NCBI GenBank assembly: GCA_013152075.1 | Contig: JAADHD010000019.1 | Span: 1-5,145, forward strand | Reading direction: 5' to 3' | Length of the DNA: 5,145 bases | Origin: Verrucomicrobiota bacterium | GTDB lineage: Bacteria > Verrucomicrobiota > Verrucomicrobiia > Verrucomicrobiales > DEV007 | Shown here: positions 1 to 5,145 of the stretch, piece by piece | Numbering within the stretch: position 1 is the stretch's first letter | How the letters are laid out: each line of letters starts with the position of its first letter | Made by a program: the position numbers and the translations under genes | Notes under the pieces: generated by a model | Told to the model about the DNA's origin: nothing | Seen by the model: only the letters and a program-made list of their open reading frames with translations | The model's database searches: none

Positions 1-381
<381 letters not shown>

Positions 382-448
382 AAGGTTTGAACCTTTTTTA
401 CTGCAAAATTGTTACTTGACCCGTTATGAATCAATACACACTATTTAG

Positions 449-460
449 TTGTCAAAGAGC
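449..460 (-). promoter_or_regulatory. boxA rRNA antitermination element
   Basis: The minus strand reads GCTCTTTGACAA, close to the known rRNA boxA consensus GCTCTTTAACAA, with one difference. It lies in the leader about 70 bases before the 16S 5' end. In the well-studied system boxA RNA is bound by NusB-NusE and lets RNA polymerase pass Rho-dependent terminators in untranslated rRNA. It contains the string TTGACA by chance; no convincing -10 box follows at 16-18 bases, so I read it as boxA and not as a second promoter. Confidence 0.8.
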
Positions 461-467
461 GAAAATA

Positions 468-501
468 AACACCGCAAGAAAAACTACTTCTCTGCGGTGT
501 T
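468..501 (-). promoter_or_regulatory. Leader hairpin upstream of boxA (boxB-like, or tyrS terminator)
   Basis: A perfect 9-bp stem, AACACCGCA pairing with TGCGGTGTT, can be extended by 4 bp past a one-base bulge, leaving a 7-base loop. On the minus strand the stem runs into TTTATTTT, so it resembles an intrinsic terminator that could end transcripts coming from tyrS. It is, however, downstream of the rRNA promoter and upstream of boxA, so a strong terminator here would also cut rRNA transcription before antitermination factors load. Position and order match the boxB-boxA layout of rRNA leaders. I favour a leader structure, with partial termination possible. Confidence 0.55.
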
Positions 502-520
502 CCTGTTATTACTTTTATCC

Positions 521-547
521 GGCAAGGCGCAACAATTTCGCGTTGCC
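521..547 (-). other. Second leader hairpin
   Basis: The arms GGCAA and TTGCC, with an inner CGC/GCG pairing past a two-base bulge, form an imperfect hairpin just after the predicted rRNA transcription start. No U-run follows on either strand, so it does not look like a terminator. It may shape the 5' end of the leader RNA or stabilise it; this is inference from pairing alone. Confidence 0.4.
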
Positions 548-561
548 TATTTGGTGAGATA

Positions 562-590
562 GTTTTACCACAGCCAATACAGGTTGTCAA
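562..590 (-). promoter_or_regulatory. rRNA operon promoter (sigma70 type)
   Basis: On the minus strand a perfect -35 hexamer TTGACA (585-590) is followed after exactly 17 bases by TAAAAC (562-567), which matches four of six -10 positions. It points toward 16S and lies about 180 bases upstream of it, where an rRNA promoter is expected. The last bases of tyrS are inside it: the TGA stop (587-589) is part of the -35 box. The DNA just upstream (about 600-645, inside tyrS) is rich in A/T runs, including A9 at 614-622 on the coding strand, and could act as an UP-type element, although that run sits slightly further upstream than usual. Spacing and -35 match are seen directly; use as the rRNA promoter is inferred. 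Confidence 0.72.
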
Positions 591-1795
591 TCCCCTCGCA
601 CTAAAGAATATCGTTTTTTTTTCCCTATTTTAATATCATAGCGATCCGTACCGGAAAGAGTGATCTCATAAGCCGGGTCAATGATTTTTTTCTGATTAAT
701 TTCCACTGCCCCTTGCTGAATAAGACGCCTCGCCTTTCCCTTACTATCCGCCCAGCCCTGTCCATGAATTAACGCGACAAGCTTCACTGGCACTGCGCCC
801 ACAACAATCTCTGGTGCGACTTTAGAACCACCTTTTCTTCCGACAGTGAGGTTAAACCTGTCTTGTGCCTCTTTTGCTTTCTCAGAACCATGAAACCTTG
901 CAACAAGCGTAGACGCCAGATAAAGCTTGGCTTCCATGGGATGCCTCTGTTTGAGTTCCACAATAGATTCGTCAGTCAACAACTCAAAAAAACGCCACAT
1001 CAATTCATCGCTAATAGACATCGTCTTTCCAAACATCTCAAAAGGAGTGCTTTCTAAAGCAATGTCATTGGCGAAGCTCTTGCTCATTTTCCGAACGCCG
1101 TCAGTCCCCTCTAAAAGCGGCACCGTTAAAACAACCTGCTGCGCTTGCCCATAGGCCTTTTGCAGGGTACGCCCCACAAGCAGATTAAACTTTTGATCTG
1201 TGCCGCCAAGCTCCACATCTGACTTTAAAGCAACCGAATCATAGCCTTGAATCAAGGGATAGAGGAATTCGTGGATGCCAATAGGATGCGAAGCCTGATA
1301 TCTTTTCTGAAAATCATCTCGTTCGAGAATTCTTGCAACGGTGTATTGTGATGCCAGTTGAATCAACTCCCCAGTAGGCATTGAATCCATCCATTCACTA
1401 TTGAATCGCACCTTTGTCCGTTTTGGATCGAGTAACTTAAAAATCTGTGCTTTGTAAGTCTCTGCATTTTCTAAAACAACCTCACGTGTAAGTTGTTTAC
1501 GAATTTCAGAGCGGCCTGTCGGGTCACCAATCATCCCCGTGAAATCACCAATGAGCACCGTCACTTCATGGCCCAGATCCTGAAACTGCTTCATTTTTTG
1601 AAAAAGCACCACATGACCCAGATGGAGATGAGGAGAAGTCGGGTCAATACCCGCTTTTATTTTAAGAGGGATGCCTTCCTGCTTTGATTTTACGAGTTTT
1701 TTTACAAGTTCAGAGCGCTGAATCAGATCTACAGATCCACGCGACAGCAGTGCGACATCCTTCTCAGATTCCGCAAGCGCTTCTTCGTTAGACAT
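587..1795 (-). CDS. tyrS: Tyrosine--tRNA ligase (TyrRS)
   Basis: Class I aminoacyl-tRNA synthetase that activates tyrosine with ATP and charges tRNA-Tyr in the cytosol. From the start at 1795 it has 402 residues, normal for the bacterial enzyme. Seen in order: KAGIDPT before the ATP-binding HLGH motif (58-61), the IGDFTGMIGDP strand region (~83-93), the tyrosine-binding set Y179, Q183, D186, GGTDQ (197-201), the KMSKS loop (236-240), and an S4 RNA-binding domain (~337-397). The form resembles the proteobacterial TyrZ-like branch (LIGDFTGMIGDP). Another in-frame ATG at 1805-1807 adds MEQL, but it has no Shine-Dalgarno sequence, whereas GGAG sits six bases before 1795, so I chose the latter. 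It follows the comEA-like gene closely and probably shares its transcript. Its TGA stop lies within the rRNA promoter -35 box. No T-box leader is seen. Confidence 0.97.
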   Translation of the reverse strand: MSNEEALAESEKDVALLSRGSVDLIQRSELVKKLVKSKQEGIPLKIKAGIDPTSPHLHLGHVVLFQKMKQFQDLGHEVTVLIGDFTGMIGDPTGRSEIRKQLTREVVLENAETYKAQIFKLLDPKRTKVRFNSEWMDSMPTGELIQLASQYTVARILERDDFQKRYQASHPIGIHEFLYPLIQGYDSVALKSDVELGGTDQKFNLLVGRTLQKAYGQAQQVVLTVPLLEGTDGVRKMSKSFANDIALESTPFEMFGKTMSISDELMWRFFELLTDESIVELKQRHPMEAKLYLASTLVARFHGSEKAKEAQDRFNLTVGRKGGSKVAPEIVVGAVPVKLVALIHGQGWADSKGKARRLIQQGAVEINQKKIIDPAYEITLSGTDRYDIKIGKKKRYSLVRGD

Positions 1796-1801
1796 CAATT
1801 G

Positions 1802-1805
1802 CTCC
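1802..1805 (-). promoter_or_regulatory. Ribosome binding site deciding the tyrS start
   Basis: GGAG on the minus strand is followed by six bases and ATG at 1793-1795. The G of the upstream ATG (1805-1807) is part of this motif, so the two starts are mutually exclusive in terms of ribosome placement. The upstream ATG has only TTTGGGCGC before it, a poor match. Confidence 0.6.
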
Positions 1806-1819
1806 ATGCGCCCAAAGAC

Positions 1820-2251
1820 TTATTCATTTTCCGATGGGACGAAGCGTAGATAAGGCATCATTTTTTCTAACTTTTTAGCACCAATGCCTTTTACGCGGAG
1901 CAGATCACTCGCCTTAAGGAAAGGTCCGTCCGTTTTTCGACTTTTAATAATCGCATCAGCCAATTTAGGACCGACACCAGGAAGCACCTGCAAACCTTCA
2001 GCATCAGCAGAATTGACGTCAATACCATCCTGAGCCACTGTGGTAGCCACTGCTTCTATCTGAGTTGCTTCTGAAGCAGCAATGGCAAAAGAAAAACTAA
2101 GCCGTTCTTTCTCTGCAACAAAGCGAAGAAAAAAGACAGAAGTAAAAACAATAGAACAAACAAAAATCTTACGAAAAGCTTTTATTTCACCCAATGGCGC
2201 GCTTTTTACGAAAAAACTAAGCTTGTTTTTCATTTTCCAGGAACCGTTCAT
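1820..2251 (-). CDS. ComEA-like helix-hairpin-helix protein, membrane-anchored
   Basis: A 143-residue protein with a basic N-terminus, one hydrophobic segment (~29-46, IFVCSIVFTSVFFLRFVA) and a C-terminal ComEA-type domain (~77-136). That domain begins IDVNSAD and holds two helix-hairpin-helix units, LPGVGPKLA (~90-98) and VKGIGAKKL (~120-128), which in this family contact the DNA backbone without base specificity. ComEA proteins bind incoming DNA at the cell surface or in the periplasm during natural transformation; many bacteria carry such single-domain proteins without proven competence, so the role is inferred. The short linker (~50-76) is low in charge. The start at 2251 has GGAGGG three to four bases upstream, strong but close; ATG at 2231-2233 (residue 7) is an alternative with weak support. 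The start lies inside gcvH, which suggests translational coupling. I do not assign the symbol comEA because no competence genes are visible. Confidence 0.85.
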   Translation of the reverse strand: MNGSWKMKNKLSFFVKSAPLGEIKAFRKIFVCSIVFTSVFFLRFVAEKERLSFSFAIAASEATQIEAVATTVAQDGIDVNSADAEGLQVLPGVGPKLADAIIKSRKTDGPFLKASDLLRVKGIGAKKLEKMMPYLRFVPSENE

Positions 2252-2606
2252 AATCCCTCCACTCCATCAATTGATCAAGCTCATCGGCCTGATCCATCTC
2301 AATTGTCACAATCCATCCACCGCCATAGCTATCCTCATTGATCAATTCCGGCTTCTCATCAAGCGACTGATTGGCCGCAACGATTTTCCCGCTGACAGGA
2401 GCATAAAGCATAGACGTTGTTTTGGTAGATTCAATTTCGGTAATTTCCTCACCTTGTTTCAAAGACCGGCCTATTTCCGGGATTTCCAAATATACAATGT
2501 CACCCAGGGCCTCCTGGGCAAAATCGGAGACACCTATCGTGGCTTTCCCGTCTTCTACACGAATCCACTCATGTTCTTTATGATATCGAAGGTCCTTTGG
2601 AATCAT
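2217..2606 (-). CDS. gcvH: Glycine cleavage system H protein (lipoyl carrier)
   Basis: The H protein carries the aminomethyl group from the P protein to the T protein on a lipoyl-lysine in glycine cleavage. The 129-residue length is typical. It opens with the characteristic DLRYHKEHEW stretch (5-14), followed by ATIGVSDFAQEALGDIVYLE (~22-41) and the lipoylation site ESTK, making K62 the modified lysine; APVSGKI (69-75) and NEDSYGGGW (90-98) are also family hallmarks. The usual ESVKAAS is ESTKTTS here, a modest change. No gcvT, gcvP or lipoate genes are in the window, so the partner enzymes must be elsewhere. A lipoate-binding protein of sulfur oxidation is a remote alternative, but no hdr-type neighbours support it. 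The Shine-Dalgarno match before 2606 is weak (GAGAGA). Its 3' end overlaps the next gene by 35 bases. Confidence 0.95.
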   Translation of the reverse strand: MIPKDLRYHKEHEWIRVEDGKATIGVSDFAQEALGDIVYLEIPEIGRSLKQGEEITEIESTKTTSMLYAPVSGKIVAANQSLDEKPELINEDSYGGGWIVTIEMDQADELDQLMEWRDYERFLENEKQA

Positions 2607-2694
2607 TTATTTATCTCTCACAATGCTGAGGGCAAAAAGCGATGTCTGTATCTAAAAAATGGCAAGATTATCAAGAAAAGGCTCAGTCATTTAC
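2607..2694 (-). other. thiG-gcvH intergenic gap
   Basis: The longest gap inside the protein gene cluster is 88 bases and A/T-rich. No hairpin with a U-run is seen, so transcription from thiG may continue into gcvH. Weak promoter-like strings exist on the minus strand (GATAAT at 2667-2672; TTGATA followed 15 bases later by TAGATA), but none combines two good boxes with normal spacing. A separate gcvH promoter is possible and not shown. Confidence 0.4.
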
Positions 2695-3474
2695 TTATTC
2701 AATCATGCCTTCAATCGGGCTACTGGCTTGTGCGTAGAGTTTTCTGGGAATTCGCCCCGCAAGGTAGGCCAAGCGTCCTGCATTCACGCCATACCGCATC
2801 GCTTCGGCCATCTGAATGGGATTTTTTGCCCCTGCAATGGCCGTGTTCATCAAAATTCCATCAACACCAAGCTCCATCGCCACCGCAGCATCCGAGGCAG
2901 TGCCAACTCCCGCATCAACAATGATCGGTACGGAAATCGTTTCCATAATGATTTTCAGGTTGTAAGGATTACGAATACCCAGACCGGAGCCAATCGGTGC
3001 CGCTAAGGGCATGACAACCGCCGCACCCGCATCAACCAGTTTTCTGGCCATGATCGGATCGTCATTGGTATATGGTAGTACAATAAAACCCTCCTTCACC
3101 AAAACGCGCGTTGCTTCAAGCAAGGCCTCATTGTCGGGAAAAAGGGTTCTCTGATCTCCAATGACCTCCAGCTTCACCATATCTGAAATACCCGCAGCAC
3201 GGGCCAAACGCGCGGTACGAATCGCCTCATCAGCCGTATAACAGCCCGCCGTATTTGGCAAAATCTTGTAGATCTTCGGGTCCAGATAGTCGAGCAAATT
3301 CTCTTCTTTTGGATCCAGAATATTGACACGCCGCACTGCCACCGTTACACAATCGGCTCCTGAAGCCTCTACGCCCTTCTTTGTCTCTTCAAAAGATGCA
3401 TACTTTCCGGTGCCGACAATTAAACGTGATTTAAATTCGATGTTACCAATAATCAAGGGCGCGTCAGTTGGCAT
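2695..3474 (-). CDS. thiG: Thiazole synthase
   Basis: ThiG condenses 1-deoxy-D-xylulose 5-phosphate, dehydroglycine and sulfur from ThiS thiocarboxylate to form the thiazole phosphate of thiamin. The 259-residue protein is full length and folds as a TIM barrel in this family. Visible hallmarks are SRLIVGTGKY (16-25), ASGADCVTVAVRR (37-49), NTAGCYTADEA (74-84), the VKLEVIGD motif whose K101 forms the imine with the sugar substrate, LPYTNDDP (133-140), MPLAAPIGSG (155-164), and the phosphate-binding VDAGVGTASDAA (186-197). The start at 3474 is supported by GGAGG five bases upstream. It overlaps thiS by 11 bases, and thiS codons for the Gly-Gly tail double as its ribosome binding site, so the two are probably made together. 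ThiF and the dehydroglycine-forming enzyme (ThiH or ThiO) are not in the window. Confidence 0.97.
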   Translation of the reverse strand: MPTDAPLIIGNIEFKSRLIVGTGKYASFEETKKGVEASGADCVTVAVRRVNILDPKEENLLDYLDPKIYKILPNTAGCYTADEAIRTARLARAAGISDMVKLEVIGDQRTLFPDNEALLEATRVLVKEGFIVLPYTNDDPIMARKLVDAGAAVVMPLAAPIGSGLGIRNPYNLKIIMETISVPIIVDAGVGTASDAAVAMELGVDGILMNTAIAGAKNPIQMAEAMRYGVNAGRLAYLAGRIPRKLYAQASSPIEGMIE

Positions 3475-3676
3475 CTTCCCCTCCTCCTATAAAACTAATA
3501 ATTTCCACCTTGTCTCCCTCGCAAAAAATTCGGTCATGATAAGCCGCACGGTCAATAACAGTCAAATTTATTTCAATCGCAATTCGCTCCGGTGCAATAT
3601 CAAGCTGCTTGAGAAGCATTAAGACATTTGCACCCGCCGGAAGATCTTGCTCAACACCGTTGACAAGGATCTGCAT
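3464..3676 (-). CDS. thiS: Sulfur carrier protein ThiS, with a C-terminal tail after Gly-Gly
   Basis: Small beta-grasp (ubiquitin-like) protein that carries sulfur as a C-terminal thiocarboxylate to ThiG. From the start at 3676 it has 70 residues: MQILVNG at the N-terminus, the LLKQLDI helix (~21-27), AIEINLTVI (~33-41), GDKVEIISFIGGG (54-66). In characterised ThiS proteins the chain ends at Gly-Gly, where ThiF adenylates it. Here EDAN (67-70) follows, so the usual length would be reached at residue 66 and the tail would need removal. ATG at 3689-3691 would add MSGAC but lacks a Shine-Dalgarno sequence; GGAG five bases before 3676 favours the shorter form, which also matches family N-termini. 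It lies 18 bases after gdhA and overlaps thiG. Confidence 0.93.
   Translation of the reverse strand: MQILVNGVEQDLPAGANVLMLLKQLDIAPERIAIEINLTVIDRAAYHDRIFCEGDKVEIISFIGGGEDAN
3478..3487 (-). promoter_or_regulatory. thiG ribosome binding site inside thiS
   Basis: GGAGGAGGGG on the minus strand ends three bases before the thiG ATG (3472-3474), placing a GGAGG core at five bases. The same bases are the three glycine codons of ThiS (GGA GGA GGG). One purine-rich run therefore serves as the sulfur-carrying tail of one protein and the initiation signal of the next. Confidence 0.75.
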
Positions 3677-3681
3677 ACACG

Positions 3682-3685
3682 CTCC
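3682..3685 (-). promoter_or_regulatory. Ribosome binding site deciding the thiS start
   Basis: GGAG on the minus strand is followed by CGTGT and ATG at 3674-3676. The upstream in-frame ATG (3689-3691) is preceded by GGCTTGATCA, with no useful Shine-Dalgarno match. The motif is within the gdhA-thiS gap, consistent with independent initiation on a shared transcript. Confidence 0.6.
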
Positions 3686-3694
3686 ACTCATTGA

Positions 3695-5041
3695 TCAAGC
3701 CACACCATAAGCAAGCATGGCATCGGCCACTTTGATAAAACCGGCAATGTTGGCGCCCTTGACATAGTTGACATATCCATCATCGCCTTTCCCGTGTTCA
3801 GCACATTTTTGATGAATCCGCTTCATAATTTCGCTTAAACGCCCTTCCAATTCCTCCGCCCCCCAGGACATACGGATGCTGTTTTGCGTCATCTCCAGTC
3901 CAGATACAGCAACACCCCCTGCATTAGAAGCCTTTCCAGGCGCAAAAAGCACTTTAGCCTTGTGAAACACTTCAATTGCTTCCATCGTAGAAGGCATGTT
4001 CGCCCCTTCTGAAACTGCCATACAGCCATTAGCCACCAGATGCTCCGCATCGGACTTTTCAAGCTCATTTTGTGTCGCACAGGGAAAAGCAAGATCACAA
4101 GAAACACCCCAAGGGCGCTTCCCTGCGTAGTATTCACAATCGTATTTTTTAGCATATTCAGAAATTCTACCCCGCTGCACCGTTTTCAGTTCAAGCACGT
4201 AGGCCAGCTTTTCTGCATCAATCCCCTCAGAGTCATAAATAAATCCGGAGGAATCCGAGAGCGTGACCACCTTGCCGCCAAGCTGCGTGATTTTTTCAGT
4301 GCAATACAAGGCCACATTACCTGAACCGGAAACAGTACAAGTTTTTCCTGAAATGGACATGCCCTGAAGCCCCAACATCTCTTCCATAAAGAAGGCGTTG
4401 CCGTAACCCGTTGCTTCCGTGCGAATTAGGCTGCCGCCAAACTCCAGCGACTTACCCGTCAACACCCCCGTAAACTCCCGCGTTAAGCGTTTATATTGCC
4501 CAAAAAGAAAGCTGATTTCGCGGGCACCCACACCAATGTCACCGGCCGGAATGTCGGTATGTTCACCAATATGAAAAGCCAGTTCCGTCATAAAAGCCTG
4601 GCAAAAGCGCATGACTTCGCGATCAGACTTGCCCTTAGGGTTAAAATCCGCTCCCCCTTTTCCGGCCCCCATAGGCAAACTGGTTAAGCTGTTTTTGAAG
4701 GTTTGCTCAAAGCCTAAAAATTTTAAAATACTCAAGTTGACAGATGGGTGAAAGCGCAGCCCGCCTTTGTAAGGACCAATGGCATTATTAAATTGAACCC
4801 GATAGCCACGATTCACACGAATATGCCCCGCATCATCTTCCCAAACTACCCGAAAAATAATCGTCCGGTCCGGCTCCGTCATGCGTTGAATGATGCCCGC
4901 CTTTCTATAGTGAGGATTTTCAAGAATAAAGGGAATGGCATCTGCGACAAACTCGTAGACCGCCTGATGAAATTCCGTTTCCCCTGGATTTCTTTTGATC
5001 AAGCCTTCCATAAAATGCTCTACAGACAAGTCATCGTACAT
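3695..5041 (-). CDS. gdhA: NADP-type glutamate dehydrogenase
   Basis: Catalyses reductive amination of 2-oxoglutarate with ammonia to glutamate in the cytosol, linking carbon and nitrogen metabolism. The 448 residues match the ~447-residue hexameric bacterial class. Seen in order: YKGGLRFHPSVN (91-102) with substrate lysine K92, TFKNSL (114-119) with K116, MGAGKGGADFNPKGKSD (124-140) with catalytic K128, PAGDIGVGAREI (165-176) with D168, the Rossmann loop SGSGNVA (238-244), SDSSG (262-266), and APGKASNAGGVAVSGLEM (367-384). The SDSSG end of the second strand is typical of the NADP(H)-dependent, biosynthetic enzymes. The start at 5041 has AAGGAG six bases upstream. It is the first gene of the visible cluster; thiS begins 18 bases after its stop with no terminator between, so cotranscription is likely. 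Confidence 0.97.
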   Translation of the reverse strand: MYDDLSVEHFMEGLIKRNPGETEFHQAVYEFVADAIPFILENPHYRKAGIIQRMTEPDRTIIFRVVWEDDAGHIRVNRGYRVQFNNAIGPYKGGLRFHPSVNLSILKFLGFEQTFKNSLTSLPMGAGKGGADFNPKGKSDREVMRFCQAFMTELAFHIGEHTDIPAGDIGVGAREISFLFGQYKRLTREFTGVLTGKSLEFGGSLIRTEATGYGNAFFMEEMLGLQGMSISGKTCTVSGSGNVALYCTEKITQLGGKVVTLSDSSGFIYDSEGIDAEKLAYVLELKTVQRGRISEYAKKYDCEYYAGKRPWGVSCDLAFPCATQNELEKSDAEHLVANGCMAVSEGANMPSTMEAIEVFHKAKVLFAPGKASNAGGVAVSGLEMTQNSIRMSWGAEELEGRLSEIMKRIHQKCAEHGKGDDGYVNYVKGANIAGFIKVADAMLAYGVA

Positions 5042-5085
5042 GGCAGTCTCCTTTGTTTGAGGTGGACGTTTTGTGCTTTGATGTC

Positions 5086-5112
5086 ATTCCGACAATCTTT
5101 ATGAGCCGGAAT
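5086..5112. repeat. Palindromic intergenic element upstream of gdhA
   Basis: ATTCCGAC (5086-5093) and GCCGGAAT (5105-5112) pair over 8 bp, with one G-U pair, around an 11-base loop. The flanks GTCATTCCG and CCGGAATCCA resemble the dispersed palindromes that begin GTCATTCC and end GGAATCCA in many proteobacterial genomes. On the plus strand the arm is followed, after CCA, by seven T residues (5116-5122), so it could also end plus-strand transcripts, though no plus-strand gene precedes it. Repeat status needs other copies and only one is visible here. Confidence 0.4.
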
Positions 5113-5127
5113 CCATTTTTTTGACCA
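5098..5127 (-). promoter_or_regulatory. Possible gdhA promoter
   Basis: On the minus strand TGGTCA (5122-5127) is followed after 18 bases by CATAAA (5098-5103). Each matches four of six consensus positions, and the gdhA start codon is about 57 bases downstream. The -10 box falls in the loop of the palindrome at 5086-5112. The match is modest and the true promoter may lie beyond the right edge. Confidence 0.25.
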
Positions 5128-5145
5128 TTAGGTTCCCGCCAGAAA

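Larger units (their letters stand above)
382..555 (-). other. rRNA operon leader (5' external transcribed spacer)
   Basis: This stretch lies between the inferred transcription start (about 555, seven bases after the -10 box) and the 16S 5' end. It has no open reading frame worth calling. It holds two hairpins (521-547 and 468-501), a boxA antitermination element (449-460), and a small 6-bp hairpin with a TCAA loop (381-396) that abuts the mature 16S end. In known rRNA operons this region is removed by RNases and pairs with sequence beyond the 16S 3' end, which is outside the window, so that pairing cannot be tested here. The start point is inferred from the promoter boxes only. Confidence 0.7.

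Noticed and set aside
432..455. Second rRNA promoter using the TTGACA within boxA
   Set aside because: The hexamer is there, but no acceptable -10 box follows at 16-18 bases (GATTCA at 17); the match to boxA explains it better.
1808..1819. T-box or other leader controlling tyrS
   Set aside because: Only 12-24 bases separate the upstream gene from tyrS, leaving no space for a T-box, and none of its conserved elements is seen.
2082..2924. Plus-strand open frame of 280 codons
   Set aside because: It runs antisense across the comEA-like gene, all of gcvH and part of thiG, which are recognisable families. Its protein has low-complexity, shadow-like composition (many H, R, S, P, F) and no recognisable motif, and no Shine-Dalgarno case was evident.
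3889..4155. Minus-strand open frame of 88 codons inside gdhA
   Set aside because: It is in another frame of gdhA, which is intact with all catalytic motifs.
4748..5104. Plus-strand open frame of 118 codons
   Set aside because: It is antisense to the 5' part of gdhA and its promoter region and shows no domain signature.

Overview
The window looks like a chromosomal segment from a Gram-negative bacterium of moderate G+C. Six protein genes and the start of a ribosomal RNA operon all lie on the minus strand. In transcription order, from high to low coordinates, they are gdhA, thiS, thiG, gcvH, a comEA-like helix-hairpin-helix gene, tyrS, then the rRNA leader and the first ~380 bases of the 16S gene, which runs off the left edge. 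No plus-strand gene is supported. The 16S 5' region and the protein sequences look like a deltaproteobacterial or Nitrospirota-like lineage, but this is an impression from motifs and I cannot fix the phylum by reading alone.

Region by region: 5042-5145 is the upstream region of gdhA and holds a palindromic element with the sequence character of dispersed intergenic repeats. gdhA (3695-5041) encodes an NADP-type glutamate dehydrogenase. It is followed 18 bases later by thiS and then thiG, which overlap by 11 bases and make the sulfur carrier and the thiazole synthase of thiamin biosynthesis. An 88-base gap separates thiG from gcvH, the lipoyl carrier of the glycine cleavage system. gcvH overlaps a small membrane-anchored ComEA-type DNA-binding protein by about 35 bases, and tyrS follows that closely. 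The tight spacing suggests one or two cotranscribed units. The region upstream of 16S (382-590) contains a good sigma70-type promoter whose -35 box includes the tyrS stop codon, two leader hairpins, and a clear boxA antitermination element.

The genes are housekeeping in nature: ammonia assimilation, thiamin thiazole formation, one-carbon/glycine metabolism, DNA handling, tRNA charging and ribosome synthesis. I see no phage, transposon, CRISPR or defence system. The most interesting points are: ThiS carries four residues (EDAN) beyond its C-terminal Gly-Gly, which would have to be removed before it could be adenylated; the rRNA promoter is embedded in the end of tyrS; and internal Shine-Dalgarno sequences move the likely starts of tyrS and thiS downstream of their first ATG.
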